Assembly: GCA_963782465.1 (NCBI GenBank)
Contig: CAWAJR010000003.1
Coordinates: forward strand, 1,054,001 to 1,118,000
DNA from: JAODBJ01 sp963782465
Lineage (GTDB): Bacteria > Actinomycetota > Acidimicrobiia > IMCC26256 > PALSA-610
Direction of reading: 5' to 3'
Length of the DNA stretch: 64,000 nt
Shown in pieces: positions 43,035 through 56,917 of the stretch; within the stretch, counting starts at the first letter, position 1, and each line of letters starts with the position of its first letter. The translations under genes were made by a program, and so were the position numbers. Below the pieces are notes generated by a model. That model made no database searches and was not told the origin of the DNA. It saw nothing but the letters and a program-made list of their open reading frames with translations.

Positions 43035-43484
43035 GTGGACGAACTCGACTTCGGAGTGCTGCTCGGCCTCGCGTACCAGGCCTTCGTCGGCGACCTGCGC
43101 GAGCATCTCGCCGGCAAGGGCTTCGACGACCTCGGTCGCCACGACGGGTACGTGTTCCGGTTGCTCGCCGAACGAAGCGTGACCGTGAGCGAATTGGCAA
43201 CCCGGCTCGACATGACGAAGCAAGGCGCGGGGCAGGTCGTCGACGACATGGAGCAGCGCGGCTACGTCGAGCGCACGCCCCATCCGACCGACGCCCGCGC
43301 GCGCCACGTGCGGCTCAGCCGCCGGGGTCGCGCCGCGCTGCGAACCGCGCGCGACTTCCATCGCGCGTTCGAACGGGCGCTCTCCCGCCGTCTGGGCGCA
43401 GACGCCGCCCGCGCGGCGCGAACGGTGCTCGACGACATCGCCCGCCGCGGCGAAGGCGACACGGTCCCGTTACGACCGATGTGA
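43035..43484 (+). CDS. MarR-family transcriptional regulator
   Basis: The 149-residue protein has the MarR winged helix: YVFRLLAERSVTVSELATRLDMTKQGAGQVVDDMEQRGYVERTPHPTDARARHVRLSRRG, flanked by dimerisation helices. GTG 43035 follows a -10 box by eight bases with no Shine-Dalgarno sequence. Two adjacent palindromes upstream are likely its own operators. It is divergent from the cupin gene. MarR regulators typically respond to phenolic or other lipophilic ligands. Confidence 0.92.
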   Translation: MDELDFGVLLGLAYQAFVGDLREHLAGKGFDDLGRHDGYVFRLLAERSVTVSELATRLDMTKQGAGQVVDDMEQRGYVERTPHPTDARARHVRLSRRGRAALRTARDFHRAFERALSRRLGADAARAARTVLDDIARRGEGDTVPLRPM

Positions 43485-43507
43485 CGCCCTCGTCGCGGAC
43501 GCTCGGG

Positions 43508-44968
43508 TCACCTCATCGGAGCGGCGTCGGGGGTGAGCGGCGCCGGAAGCGCGGTTTCGCCCATCAGGTACCGGTCGACGGCAGCCGCGCAGGAACGGCC
43601 CTCGGCGATCGCCCACACGATGAGGCTCTGCCCGCGCCCCATGTCGCCCGCGACGAACACGTTGTCGAGATTCGTCTTCCACGACATGTCGCGCGCGACG
43701 TTGCCCCGCTCGTTCAGGTCGACCCCGAGCTTCTCGAGCAGCCCGGCCTTTTGTGGCCCGACGAAACCCATCGCGAGCAACACCAGCTCGCACGGCAATT
43801 CGAAGTCGGAGCCGTCGATCTTCTCGAACACCATCCGGCCGTCGACGAACTTCTGCTCGACCTCGTGCGCCCGCAGCGCCCGCACCCTTCCGTTCTCGTC
43901 GCCGAGGAAACACTCGGTGTTGACCGCGTAGACGCGCTCGCAACCTTCTTCGTGCGCCGACGACACGCGGTAGATCATCGGGTAGGTCGGCCACGGCATC
44001 GTTTCGGTCCGCGCCTCGGGCGGTCGCGGCAGGATCTCGAACTGGTGCACGCTCGCCGCGCCCTGCCGGATCGACGTGCCCAGGCAGTCGGCACCCGTGT
44101 CGCCCCCGCCGATGATGACGACGTGCTTGCCGGCGGCGGTCAACGGCGGTTCGGTGAGGTCGCCTTCCTGCACCCGGTTGGCCCCCGGCAGGAACTCCAT
44201 CGCCTGGTAGATACCTTCGAACTCGCGCCCGGGCACCGGGAGGTCGCGCCAGGCAGTGGCGCCACCCGCGAGCACCACCGCGTCGTACGCGAGGACCTCC
44301 TCGACGGGAACGTTGTCGCCGACGTTCGCGCCGGTGCGGAACTCGGTGCCTTCCGCTCCCATCTGTTCGATGCGCCGGTCGAGGTGGCGCTTCTCCATCT
44401 TGAACTCGGGAATGCCGTACCGCAGCAGCCCGCCGATCCGGTCGGCGCGTTCGTACACGACGACCGCATGGCCCGCGCGCGTCAGCTGCTGCGCCGCGGC
44501 CAGACCGCTCGGCCCGCTCCCGACGACGGCGACGCGCTTGCCCGTGCGCTCCGACGGGACGATCGGCACGACCCATCCTTCTTCCCACGCACGGTCGATG
44601 ATCTCGACTTCGACCTGCTTGATCGTGACCGCGGGCTCGTTGATACCGAGCACGCAGGCCGCTTCGCACGGCGCCGGGCACAAGCGGCCGGTGAACTCCG
44701 GAAAGTTGTTCGTCGCGTGCAGCCGTTCGATCGCGGCGTGCCAGCGGTCGCGGTACACGAGATCGTTCCACTCCGGAATGAGGTTCCCGAGCGGGCACCC
44801 CGTGTGGCAGAACGGGATACCGCAATCCATGCACCGGGCCGCCTGGGTGCGCACCTTGTCGGCCGGGAAGTCTTCGTAGACCTCTTTCCAGTCGTGCACG
44901 CGGAGCGGGATCGGCCGCCGGTGCGGCAGTTCCCGGTCGTACTTCATGAACCCCGTCGTCTCACCCAT
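43508..44968 (-). CDS. gltD: Glutamate synthase (NADPH) small subunit
   Basis: The 486-residue protein transfers electrons from NAD(P)H to the large subunit. The N-terminal domain carries the Fe-S cysteines in CMDCGIPFCHTGCPLGNLIPEWN and LCPAPCEAACVLG. An FAD motif VAVVGSGPSGLAAAQQL and an NADPH motif VVIIGGGDTGADCLGTS follow. It ends with NVFVAGDMGRGQSLIVWAIAEGR. It lies 69 bases downstream of gltB with a stable hairpin in the gap, so the two form the usual ammonium-assimilation operon. Confidence 0.97.
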   Translation of the reverse strand: MGETTGFMKYDRELPHRRPIPLRVHDWKEVYEDFPADKVRTQAARCMDCGIPFCHTGCPLGNLIPEWNDLVYRDRWHAAIERLHATNNFPEFTGRLCPAPCEAACVLGINEPAVTIKQVEVEIIDRAWEEGWVVPIVPSERTGKRVAVVGSGPSGLAAAQQLTRAGHAVVVYERADRIGGLLRYGIPEFKMEKRHLDRRIEQMGAEGTEFRTGANVGDNVPVEEVLAYDAVVLAGGATAWRDLPVPGREFEGIYQAMEFLPGANRVQEGDLTEPPLTAAGKHVVIIGGGDTGADCLGTSIRQGAASVHQFEILPRPPEARTETMPWPTYPMIYRVSSAHEEGCERVYAVNTECFLGDENGRVRALRAHEVEQKFVDGRMVFEKIDGSDFELPCELVLLAMGFVGPQKAGLLEKLGVDLNERGNVARDMSWKTNLDNVFVAGDMGRGQSLIVWAIAEGRSCAAAVDRYLMGETALPAPLTPDAAPMR

Positions 44969-44987
44969 CGTCTCGTCGTCCTCTCCT

Positions 44988-45031
44988 GTTTGCAGCCGGC
45001 GGCGCGCTTCAGCGCGCCCTGGGCTGCAAAC
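44988..45031 (-). other. Intercistronic hairpin between gltB and gltD
   Basis: An outer ten-base perfect stem, GTTTGCAGCC (44988-44997) with GGCTGCAAAC (45022-45031), encloses an inner seven-base stem GGCGCGC/GCGCGCC around a TTCA loop. Three-base bulges separate the two. In the gltBD transcript this would be a very stable structure in the 69-base gap. It may stabilise or partially terminate the gltB message and so set subunit ratio. No T-run follows, so a full intrinsic terminator is unlikely. Confidence 0.75.
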
Positions 45032-45037
45032 CGGGAA

Positions 45038-49594
<4,557 letters not shown>

Positions 49595-49703
49595 GCGTCG
49601 TCGTCCTCGGTCTCGGTGCGGTCAGCTCAGGTGCAGCCGGCAATGCCGGCACTCAGAAGGGCTGGCCACGACGGGACGACATTGGCCCGCGGGCAGTTCC
49701 GGA

Positions 49704-49709
49704 ATTGTA
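49704..49709 (-). promoter_or_regulatory. Putative gltB -10 element
   Basis: On the reverse strand this reads TACAAT, about 110 bases before the gltB ATG. It stands out from very GC-rich surroundings. A matching -35 is not obvious. Confidence 0.35.
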
Positions 49710-49735
49710 TCGGGCAGGTTTCCGGCCCGGGAACC

Positions 49736-50035
49736 TCATTCCGGGCCCGGCTCCCCGTGCCCATGAGGGCGCCAGTGCCCGGCCGCCATCGGCGGGCGCC
49801 GGCCGTGGGCTGCGTGTGTGTTGGCGGCGAACTCCACCGTGCGCCATCCCTCCGGGCCCTCGGCGAAGTGTGCCTCGGAGGCAACCAGGCGGCACGACGG
49901 GTACAGCACGTGGATCGGCGCCATCCCCGCACCGCCGAACCGCTCGACCAGGCTCACACCGTCGACGATCAAGTCGGTGACCCGGTCCGTGCCGAAACCC
50001 AACTCCTCAGAACGGACCTCGATGCAAAGCTCCAC
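49736..50035 (-). CDS. Hypothetical protein
   Basis: From GTG 50035 this encodes 99 residues (LCIEVRSEELGFGTDRVTDLIV, IHVLYPSCRLVASEAHF, GWRTVEFAANTHAAHG) ending in a His/Gly/Pro-rich tail. I recognise no family. Codon positions look coding in the first 75 residues. It precedes gltB on the same strand and follows a small membrane-protein gene, but no operon logic is apparent. Confidence 0.5.
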   Translation of the reverse strand: MELCIEVRSEELGFGTDRVTDLIVDGVSLVERFGGAGMAPIHVLYPSCRLVASEAHFAEGPEGWRTVEFAANTHAAHGRRPPMAAGHWRPHGHGEPGPE

Positions 50036-50109
50036 TGGCGCACGGTACGCGGATGAACGCGGCGTACGCTCCGAATTCTGGTGCTGCGCGCATGGGCGTC
50101 GGTCGTGGC

Positions 50110-50376
50110 TCAGTTTGCGTCTTGGGCCGGGTCCTGACCCTTGGTTGTCAGCGTGTGCAACATGCCCATGATCTGCGCCACAACGGCGAGCAGTAGGCCA
50201 GAAGTGATCATGGCGAGCCCGACCTGCACGGCGAACAGCCGCTCTTGGGTACGCAGGCGGGCGTTGAACCCGACGTAGGCGTGACCAACCGCTACCTGCA
50301 ACCAGGCTCCGACAACGATCCCCGCGACCGCGACGAGGATCCCGAGCCGGCTGATCCACTTGACAGCGTTCTCCAT
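50110..50376 (-). CDS. Small membrane protein of unknown function
   Basis: The 88-residue protein has two hydrophobic helices, LGILVAVAGIVVGAWLQVAV and VGLAMITSGLLLAVVAQIMGML, separated by a polar loop with NARLRTQERLF. The C-terminus is short and polar. ATG 50376 looks natural. No family recognised. Confidence 0.65.
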   Translation of the reverse strand: MENAVKWISRLGILVAVAGIVVGAWLQVAVGHAYVGFNARLRTQERLFAVQVGLAMITSGLLLAVVAQIMGMLHTLTTKGQDPAQDAN

Positions 50377-50532
50377 AGAGCGGCGAGCCTACGGTCGGTC
50401 GAGGAGTTCGCGCGAGCTGCGTGAGCGACCACGGATACGCCGAGGCACCAGCGGCGGGCGCGGGCGTGGTCGCTGCCGAACTTCTTCGTCAATGCCGAGG
50501 CGCCGCAGAGCGCCCGCGGCAGGGTGGTGCGT

Positions 50533-51723
50533 TCAGCTCGCAGCGGTCACGCGCCGCAGCCGCTCGGTGAGGTCCGGCGCGCCGTCGGCGAGTTCGATCG
50601 CGGTCGCGGCGCGCTCGGCGAGCGACCGTCGAGTGTTCGCACCCATCGGGAGCTCGAGCCCCGAAAACCCGTTCGTGAACGGCAGGAAGTCGATGAGTTG
50701 CGCTCCGAGTGACCACGATTTCGGCCGTGACTCGTCGACATCGCGTTCGAACCATAGATGCTCGATCTGCCACCGGGACACGACGCGACGACGATCTTCG
50801 AGCAGGTGAACCAGCAAGGCTGCGAGCGCGTGTGGCTGGTCGGTGCAACGGACGGTCTCCAGGTCGCTCAGCGCCGACACGTCGTCGAGCAGGCGCGGCA
50901 TCGTGCGTCGCGCCAAAACGATGAACACGCGCGTGACGGCGACCAACGTCACGATGCCGAACACGCTGATCGCAACCAGGAGACCCGGCACACCGAGCCC
51001 CGCGGAGAACAGCACCAGAATGCCGCCGGCCCACAAGACATTCGTTGCGATCGCGCACAGCAAGAGCAGGTCGACGGCGGAAACCGCGAAGACGTAACCC
51101 GGCGTCGTGAGCGCTGTCGCGAGGTACGCGCACAGCGCATCGAGCTCCGGGCGCGGCAGTTGCAGCGCGCCCGTCGTGAACGCGGCGTTGCCGTTCTGCG
51201 CGTGCCCGTACGCGAGCGCGTTGGGCGCGGGGTCGTCGATGATCCACACGCGAGGCGGCTGCGCACCGCGAACAAGCCGGAACGTGTCGAGCGCCGGGCC
51301 GACCGCGGCGAGTTCGTCGGGTTCCGGCGGGCGTGCACCGACGAGCCGACGCGTGGTGCGATCGAAGCCGCCCCAGCCCCAGTAAACGACCGCAAGCGCG
51401 ATCACGGCGTGGAGTGCCGCGAAGCACGCGATCACACCGGGCACACCGAGCCAGTTGGTGACGTCGGCGATCGTGCGCCACGGGCCGATCTGCGCCATCC
51501 GCAGGCACGCGGTCGTGATCGCGACCGCCGACGCGATGTAGGCAGCGACGAGCCCCGACGAGAGCACGTACAACCGCCGCGCCCGACGCGTCGTGCGGTC
51601 GTGCGGCCCCCACCAATCGAACCCGATCGAAGCGGTCGATCTTTCCCTGCCCGCCACGCCGGCATGGTGGCACGCCCCAGCAGCCGACGGTGACGCCCGC
51701 ACGACGATCGCGCCGAACACCAC
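50533..51723 (-). CDS. M48 (HtpX-like) membrane protein lacking the HExxH protease motif
   Basis: The protein (up to 396 residues) has two N-terminal transmembrane helices and then the segment PRVWIIDDPAPNALAYGHAQNGNAAFTTGALQLPRPELDALCAYLATAL. This parallels the HtpX/M48 region (PNAFATG...AVTTGLL...ELEGVLAHELSHI). Where HELSH should stand the sequence reads YLATAL, so both zinc His and the catalytic Glu are missing. Two further helices follow, as in HtpX. It is therefore probably a pseudo-protease. The start is uncertain: ATG 51723, or GTG 51657, which would trim a non-conserved N-terminus. It is divergent from the SOS-boxed HNH gene. Confidence 0.75.
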   Translation of the reverse strand: MVFGAIVVRASPSAAGACHHAGVAGRERSTASIGFDWWGPHDRTTRRARRLYVLSSGLVAAYIASAVAITTACLRMAQIGPWRTIADVTNWLGVPGVIACFAALHAVIALAVVYWGWGGFDRTTRRLVGARPPEPDELAAVGPALDTFRLVRGAQPPRVWIIDDPAPNALAYGHAQNGNAAFTTGALQLPRPELDALCAYLATALTTPGYVFAVSAVDLLLLCAIATNVLWAGGILVLFSAGLGVPGLLVAISVFGIVTLVAVTRVFIVLARRTMPRLLDDVSALSDLETVRCTDQPHALAALLVHLLEDRRRVVSRWQIEHLWFERDVDESRPKSWSLGAQLIDFLPFTNGFSGLELPMGANTRRSLAERAATAIELADGAPDLTERLRRVTAAS

Positions 51724-51806
51724 GACGCGGTGTGAGCGCAGCTCGGATCACGGTGAACTCCCGGTCGGAGTGTCTGGTGGTTGGCGTTGTTGTCACACCG
51801 TTCCCG

Positions 51807-51826
51807 TAGTATCGAACACGTGTTCG
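51807..51826 (+). promoter_or_regulatory. SOS (LexA) box overlapping a leaderless promoter and start codon
   Basis: CGAACACGTGTTCG (51813-51826) is a perfect 14-bp palindrome fitting the actinobacterial/Bacillus LexA consensus CGAACRNRYGTTCG. TAGTAT at 51807-51812 is a good -10, and GTG 51820 lies seven bases after it, inside the palindrome. LexA bound here would cover the transcription start and start codon at once. Confidence 0.85.
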
Positions 51827-52944
51827 GGTGCCTGGACGACCTCGAAGAAGCGATCGGGAAGCTCGCGGCGAGCGAGGCGCCGGTCGATGCGATCGCGCTG
51901 CGGGCCCAGATGGACCGGCTCGAGTACGTCTGGCTCCGCGCGGTACGCGACGCGGAAACGTCGGGCGTGTGGCAGGCCGAGGGGTACGTGTCGTGCGCAG
52001 CGTGGTTACGCGACCAGTGCCGGCTCACCCACACCGACGCCGCGTCGACAGTGAAACTCGCACGGACGCTCGACGCGATGCCCGCGGTCGCGGCCGCGTT
52101 CGAAACCGGCACGATCACCCGCCGCCACGCCCAGGTCATCTCCCATGCCCGCACACCCGAACGAGCCCGCGCGTTCGAACCGCTCGACGAAACGCTCGCC
52201 GACGCCGCCACGACCCTGACCGTCGAACAGTTGCACACCGTCGTCCGCCACGCCTGCGACACCATCGACACCGACCGAGGCCTCTCCCACGACCAACAAC
52301 AACACCAACAACGCGCCATCTACCTGTCGAGCCTCCTCGACGGGATGCACGCCCTCAACGGCACCCTCGACCCCGAAACCAACGAGATCGTCCGCACCTG
52401 CCTCGACCACTACATGGACCAAGACCACACCGCCGGCGACCCCCGCAGCGCCCCCCAACGCCGCTGCGACGCCCTCGCCCACATCTGCCACACCGCCATG
52501 GCCGCCCACCACACCACCGACCACCGGCGCAACCCACCCCACCTCAACGTCATCGTCGACCTCGAAACCATCGAAACCCGCGGCGGCGCCGACCTCGCCG
52601 CCCACATCCGCATCGAAGCCACCCACGGGCCCCTCTCCCGAGCGACGCTCGAACGGATCGCCTGCGACTGCAAGATCTCCCGCATCATCACCGACGGAAA
52701 CAGCCAACCCCTCGACGTCGGCCGCGCCAGGCGCACCGTCACCGACGCCCAATGGAAAGCCCTCGTCATCCGCGACCGCGGCTGCGTTGAACCCGGCTGC
52801 GACCGGCCACCCCGCTGGTGCCACGCCCACCACAAACGCTGGTGGGAACACCACCACGGCCCCACCAACCTCGACAACCTCGAACTGCGCTGCGACCACC
52901 ACCACCGCAACATTCACCAACACCCACCCCCCACCAGGGAATGA
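51820..52944 (+). CDS. DUF222/13E12-type HNH endonuclease-like protein, SOS-controlled
   Basis: From GTG 51820 the protein has 374 residues. The N-terminal DUF222 domain (about residues 10-250) contains VSCAAWLRDQCRLTHTDAASTVKLARTL and ITRRHAQVISHA. The C-terminal HNH domain has RDRGCVEPGCDRPPRWCHAHHKRWWEHHHGPTNLDNLELRCDHHHRNIH, with paired zinc Cys, the HAHH active site and the closing HH. This is the 13E12-repeat family of actinobacteria, multicopy in mycobacteria; members there have been reported in the LexA regulon. The SOS palindrome over its start fits that. A role in DNA damage processing is likely but unproven. Codon use is strongly C-ending and Thr/His-rich. Confidence 0.9.
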   Translation: MFGCLDDLEEAIGKLAASEAPVDAIALRAQMDRLEYVWLRAVRDAETSGVWQAEGYVSCAAWLRDQCRLTHTDAASTVKLARTLDAMPAVAAAFETGTITRRHAQVISHARTPERARAFEPLDETLADAATTLTVEQLHTVVRHACDTIDTDRGLSHDQQQHQQRAIYLSSLLDGMHALNGTLDPETNEIVRTCLDHYMDQDHTAGDPRSAPQRRCDALAHICHTAMAAHHTTDHRRNPPHLNVIVDLETIETRGGADLAAHIRIEATHGPLSRATLERIACDCKISRIITDGNSQPLDVGRARRTVTDAQWKALVIRDRGCVEPGCDRPPRWCHAHHKRWWEHHHGPTNLDNLELRCDHHHRNIHQHPPPTRE

Positions 52945-52963
52945 ACGCGGGCGTTTCGACCAC

Positions 52964-55275
52964 CTACTCGTAACGGACGAGGTCGCTCACTTCGGCGGTC
53001 GCGGCGCGGCGGCTGACCGCACCGCCCATCCCGGCACCGAGCACGACCGCGGCGGGGACGAGCAGGAACAGCAGCAGCAGGCTCGGGTCGACGCCGATGT
53101 TCGGGCCGATGCCCGCCGAGGCACCGACGATCGACAGCAGCGCGCGCTGCGCGGCCCAACCGAGCGGGATCCCGACCACCACCCCGACGAACGCGAGCAC
53201 GCCGGCACCGATCGCGGTGACGACGAGTACCTGGCGAGGCGTGAAACCGACCGAGCGGAGTACGCCGAGGTCGTGGGTGCGTTCACGCACCGCGAGCAGC
53301 AGCGTCGACGCGAGGTTGGTGAACGCGACGACGAGCACGAGCAGCGTGACGAGCAGGAACGTCGTCTGGAACTCGTTGATCTGAGGGATCTTCTGCACGT
53401 CGTGGGTGCGCACCGTCGCCTTGCCGTCGAGCGCGCGCTGCAACGTCGCCGCGACGGCATCGAGGTGCGACCGGTCCTGCACGTGCGCGAGGAACGTCTC
53501 GGGGCCGGCGGTCGGCTGGACCCGTTGCAGAGCCGAGAGCGGGAACATGAGGATCTTGCCGCCGTCGGCCGTGTCGCTGTACCAGCCGACCAGGCGCAGT
53601 GTCAGCGGCTTCCCGGAGATCTCGACCGTGATGGTGTCGCCGACGTGCACGCCGAGCGCATTCAGCAACCCGTACCCGGCGATGGCCTCGTCGGGCCCGG
53701 TCGGCATCCGGCCCGAGCCGACCCGGTACCCGGCGTCCTTCACGTCGCCGCTCAACGCACGGGTCTGGTACGCCGAACCCTTGATCACGCCGCGGCGCCC
53801 GGTGGTACTGAACCACGACGTGATCCCCGGGGTGGCGTTCATCGCCGTCGCGACGGAAGCCCGGGCGGCTTTCGTCTGCGGGACCGCGATCAGGTCGTAG
53901 GGGTCGCCGGTGTAGGTGAAGTCGTGGAACGCGCGGTGCACGGTGCTGTTGAAGCTGATCGACACGACGACGGCAACGATCGCGATCGCGAGGGCGAGCA
54001 CCGTGAACACGGAACGGGCCGGCCGCGCGAACGCGTCACGTAACCCGCTCGTTCCGACCGGGCCGACTCCGAGCCGTTCTCCGGCTCGCGCCAGGCGGGA
54101 ACGGTGCGACTTCGCGGTCGCGACGGGCGACAGGGCCGCGGTCGTGGGCAGGCGCCCGGTTCGCCACGCCGGCACGGCGATCGCGGCGACGACGATGCAT
54201 TCGATCACGACGAGCGCGATCAGCAACCGGGATGCGGGGAACGATGCCCCTCCGCCACCGAGTACCTGCGTCATCGTCCGCTGCAACCGGCCGGTCATGA
54301 AACCGGCCAGCGCCCAGCCCGACACCACTCCCACGGCCGCGACCGTGACGTGCGCGACCAGTACCGCGGCGGTCATCAGCCGGGGTGTCACCCCGACCGA
54401 TTTCAGCAGCCCGATGTCGCGGCGGCGGGCGACCATCCGCGACGCCATCGACCCGAGCACGACGAGCGCGGCGGCAAGCATCACGAACACCCCGAAGCCG
54501 GAGAGGAAGGCGCCGAAGAAGCCGGTGATCGTCAGCGCGTCGCCGCGCGTGTTCTTGAAGTCGTCGGTGCCGACCCGGTTGCCGTAACGGTTGAGGATGC
54601 CGGTGACGAACGCGTCGACCCGGTCGGGGTGACGCAACCGGAGGAAGATCGAGCTGTACGCGCTCTGCGTGTGCGTGTCGAAACGGGCGAAGCCGGCCGG
54701 GTCGACCCACGCCGGCATCGGCGAGCACTGCGGGTAGAAGCAGTCGTTGAGGTCGACCGCCTCGCCCACAACGGTGAAGCCCGCGCGCGTGCCGGATTGT
54801 TCCACCGAGATGCGGTCGCCGACGTTGATCTTGCGGTCGATCGCGTACGACCGTTCGACGACGATTTCGTCGGCGGAACCGGTGCGCACCCAGCGCCCTT
54901 CGCGCAGGAGCGGGTGGGAGATCGGGGGCAGATCGTTCGCGCCCATGTCGCGCAGGAGCAACTCCTCGCGGCCGGTACGGCTCACGATGTCGACACCCTC
55001 CAGCGCGGGGTACGGCTTCGTCGCGGCCGCGACCCGCGGATCGTGCGCGATCTTCTCCATCAGCGCGACATTCGACGAGTTGAGCGTGACGTGGGCGCCG
55101 TTCGCGCGACGGAACGCGTTGTCCCACAGTGCCCCGGCGCGCGACTGCGATTCGAGCCCCACGATGAGCGCGCCCGACGACAGCGTGACAACGACGAGCA
55201 GCAACACCATCGCCCGCCAGCGCCGCCCCGACACTTCGCTGCGCACCAGCCGGCCGAGCACGGTGGCGTTCGCGT

Positions 55276-55279
<4 letters not shown>
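52964..55279 (-). CDS. FtsX-like ABC permease (module 3)
   Basis: The intact 771-residue permease starts at GTG 55279, overlapping the ATPase stop. It has an N-terminal helix (AMVLLLVVVTLSSGALIVGLES) and an extracytoplasmic MacB-like domain with two Cys (LNDCFYPQCSPMP) that might form a disulfide. A first FtsX core with RRRDIGLLKSVGVTPRLM and a C-terminal core with RERTHDLGVLRSVGFTPRQVLVVTAIG follow. The last repeats the classic LGVLRSxGFTxRQV coupling motif. It is the third such permease in the window, part of a PadR-ABC-FtsX operon. Confidence 0.93.
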
Positions 55280-56057
<778 letters not shown>

Positions 56058-56061
<4 letters not shown>

Positions 56062-56567
56062 CGGGGTTCCTCTCGCAGCCGCAGCTCGCACACGTCCAGC
56101 CAACGAAGCTCTGCTTCGAGGTGAAGTGCAGCACCTTCTTGCAGCAATGCGTGCACCGGCTCGACACCCGCACCGTCGAGCGCGTCGATGTCGCGCCGTG
56201 CCTGCAGGTAGCGCTGCCGCTGCAGGGCGACGATCGGGCCGGTGTCGGTGCCGGTCAGGCGGGCGGCGACGAGTTTGAGTACAAGGTCCGATTTCAGCGC
56301 GGGTGGGTCCTCCGACTTCGCCAGCCACGCGCGCAGCGCGGCCCGGCCGGCGTCGGTGATCTCGTACACCTTCTTGTCGGGACGGTCGTCCTGGGCGACC
56401 GTCGTGTGCACGACGAGACCATCGCGTTCGTGGCGAGCCATCGTCGTGTACACCTGCCCGATGTTCAGTGCCCCCCAGATCGCGGCGAACCGTAGGTCGT
56501 AGGCCCGCTTGACGTCGTAACCGTGCGCGGGGCCGTTGACCAGGAGCGCGAGGAGGAGGTACCGCAT
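56058..56567 (-). CDS. PadR-family transcriptional regulator (module 3)
   Basis: This 169-residue PadR regulator has the winged helix LLALLVNGPAHGYDVKRAYD, GQVYTTMARHERDGLVV and YEITDAGRAALRAWL, then a Vir-type C-terminal domain (QRQRYLQARRDIDALDG). It is first in the third PadR-ABC-FtsX operon. An operator-like region upstream (56607-56636) holds the ATACCGAGTAT core, one base different from the first module's ATACTGAGTAT. Cross-regulation between modules is therefore possible. Confidence 0.93.
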
Positions 56568-56606
56568 CCTCAGCCCTCCCCCGGCCGGCCGCGGCCGGCA
56601 GCGCCA

Positions 56607-56636
56607 TGCATACCAGATATGTATACCGAGTATGCA
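56607..56636. promoter_or_regulatory. Operator and promoter of the third PadR gene
   Basis: Outer perfect arms TGCATA (56607-56612) and TATGCA (56631-56636) enclose a second ATAC/GTAT pair. The core ATACCGAGTAT (56623-56633) nearly equals that of the first PadR operator. The AT-rich stretch is also the only plausible -10 region here. Confidence 0.7.
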
Positions 56637-56794
56637 GGCAGGTCAAGGGCGAATGTCGGGCGACGACCGGGATCGCGGAATCGGCAGGGCTTCACCCGAC
56701 GTTCACCGCCGAAGGCTGAACCGGTACCGGGCGGGGAACGTAACGTCCGGCAGGGTTCGGCACACCGAAGTGATCGTGAGCCCGAGGAGGGGAA

Positions 56795-56911
56795 ATGACC
56801 GGTAGCCCGAGGCGCAAGATGCGCCGTAACACCGTCCACGCCAGCCTGCAGTTGTGGAGTGCGCCGCCGCGCAACCACGACTGGATCGCCGCCCGCATCG
56901 GGCTCGGGTGA
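56795..56911 (+). CDS. Short ORF (38 residues) upstream of egtB
   Basis: ATG 56795 follows GAGGAGGGG, the best Shine-Dalgarno sequence of this region. The 38-residue product is Arg-rich at first and ends LQLWSAPPRNHDWIAARIGLG. It stops six bases before the GTG of egtB. It may be a leader that couples translation to egtB, or the remnant of a lost upstream gene. I recognise no family. Confidence 0.45.
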   Translation: MTGSPRRKMRRNTVHASLQLWSAPPRNHDWIAARIGLG

Positions 56912-56917
56912 TCGCCC

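Noticed and set aside
49700..49740. Intrinsic terminator between the hypothetical gene and gltB
   Set aside because: A seven-base GC stem is possible around CCGGGCCCGG, but there is no T-run and the stem overlaps the stop codon region, so the call is too weak.
51820..52944. HNH gene as a homing endonuclease or mobile intron
   Set aside because: DUF222 plus terminal HNH is the stable 13E12 chromosomal family. No intron boundaries, target repeats or transposase were seen.
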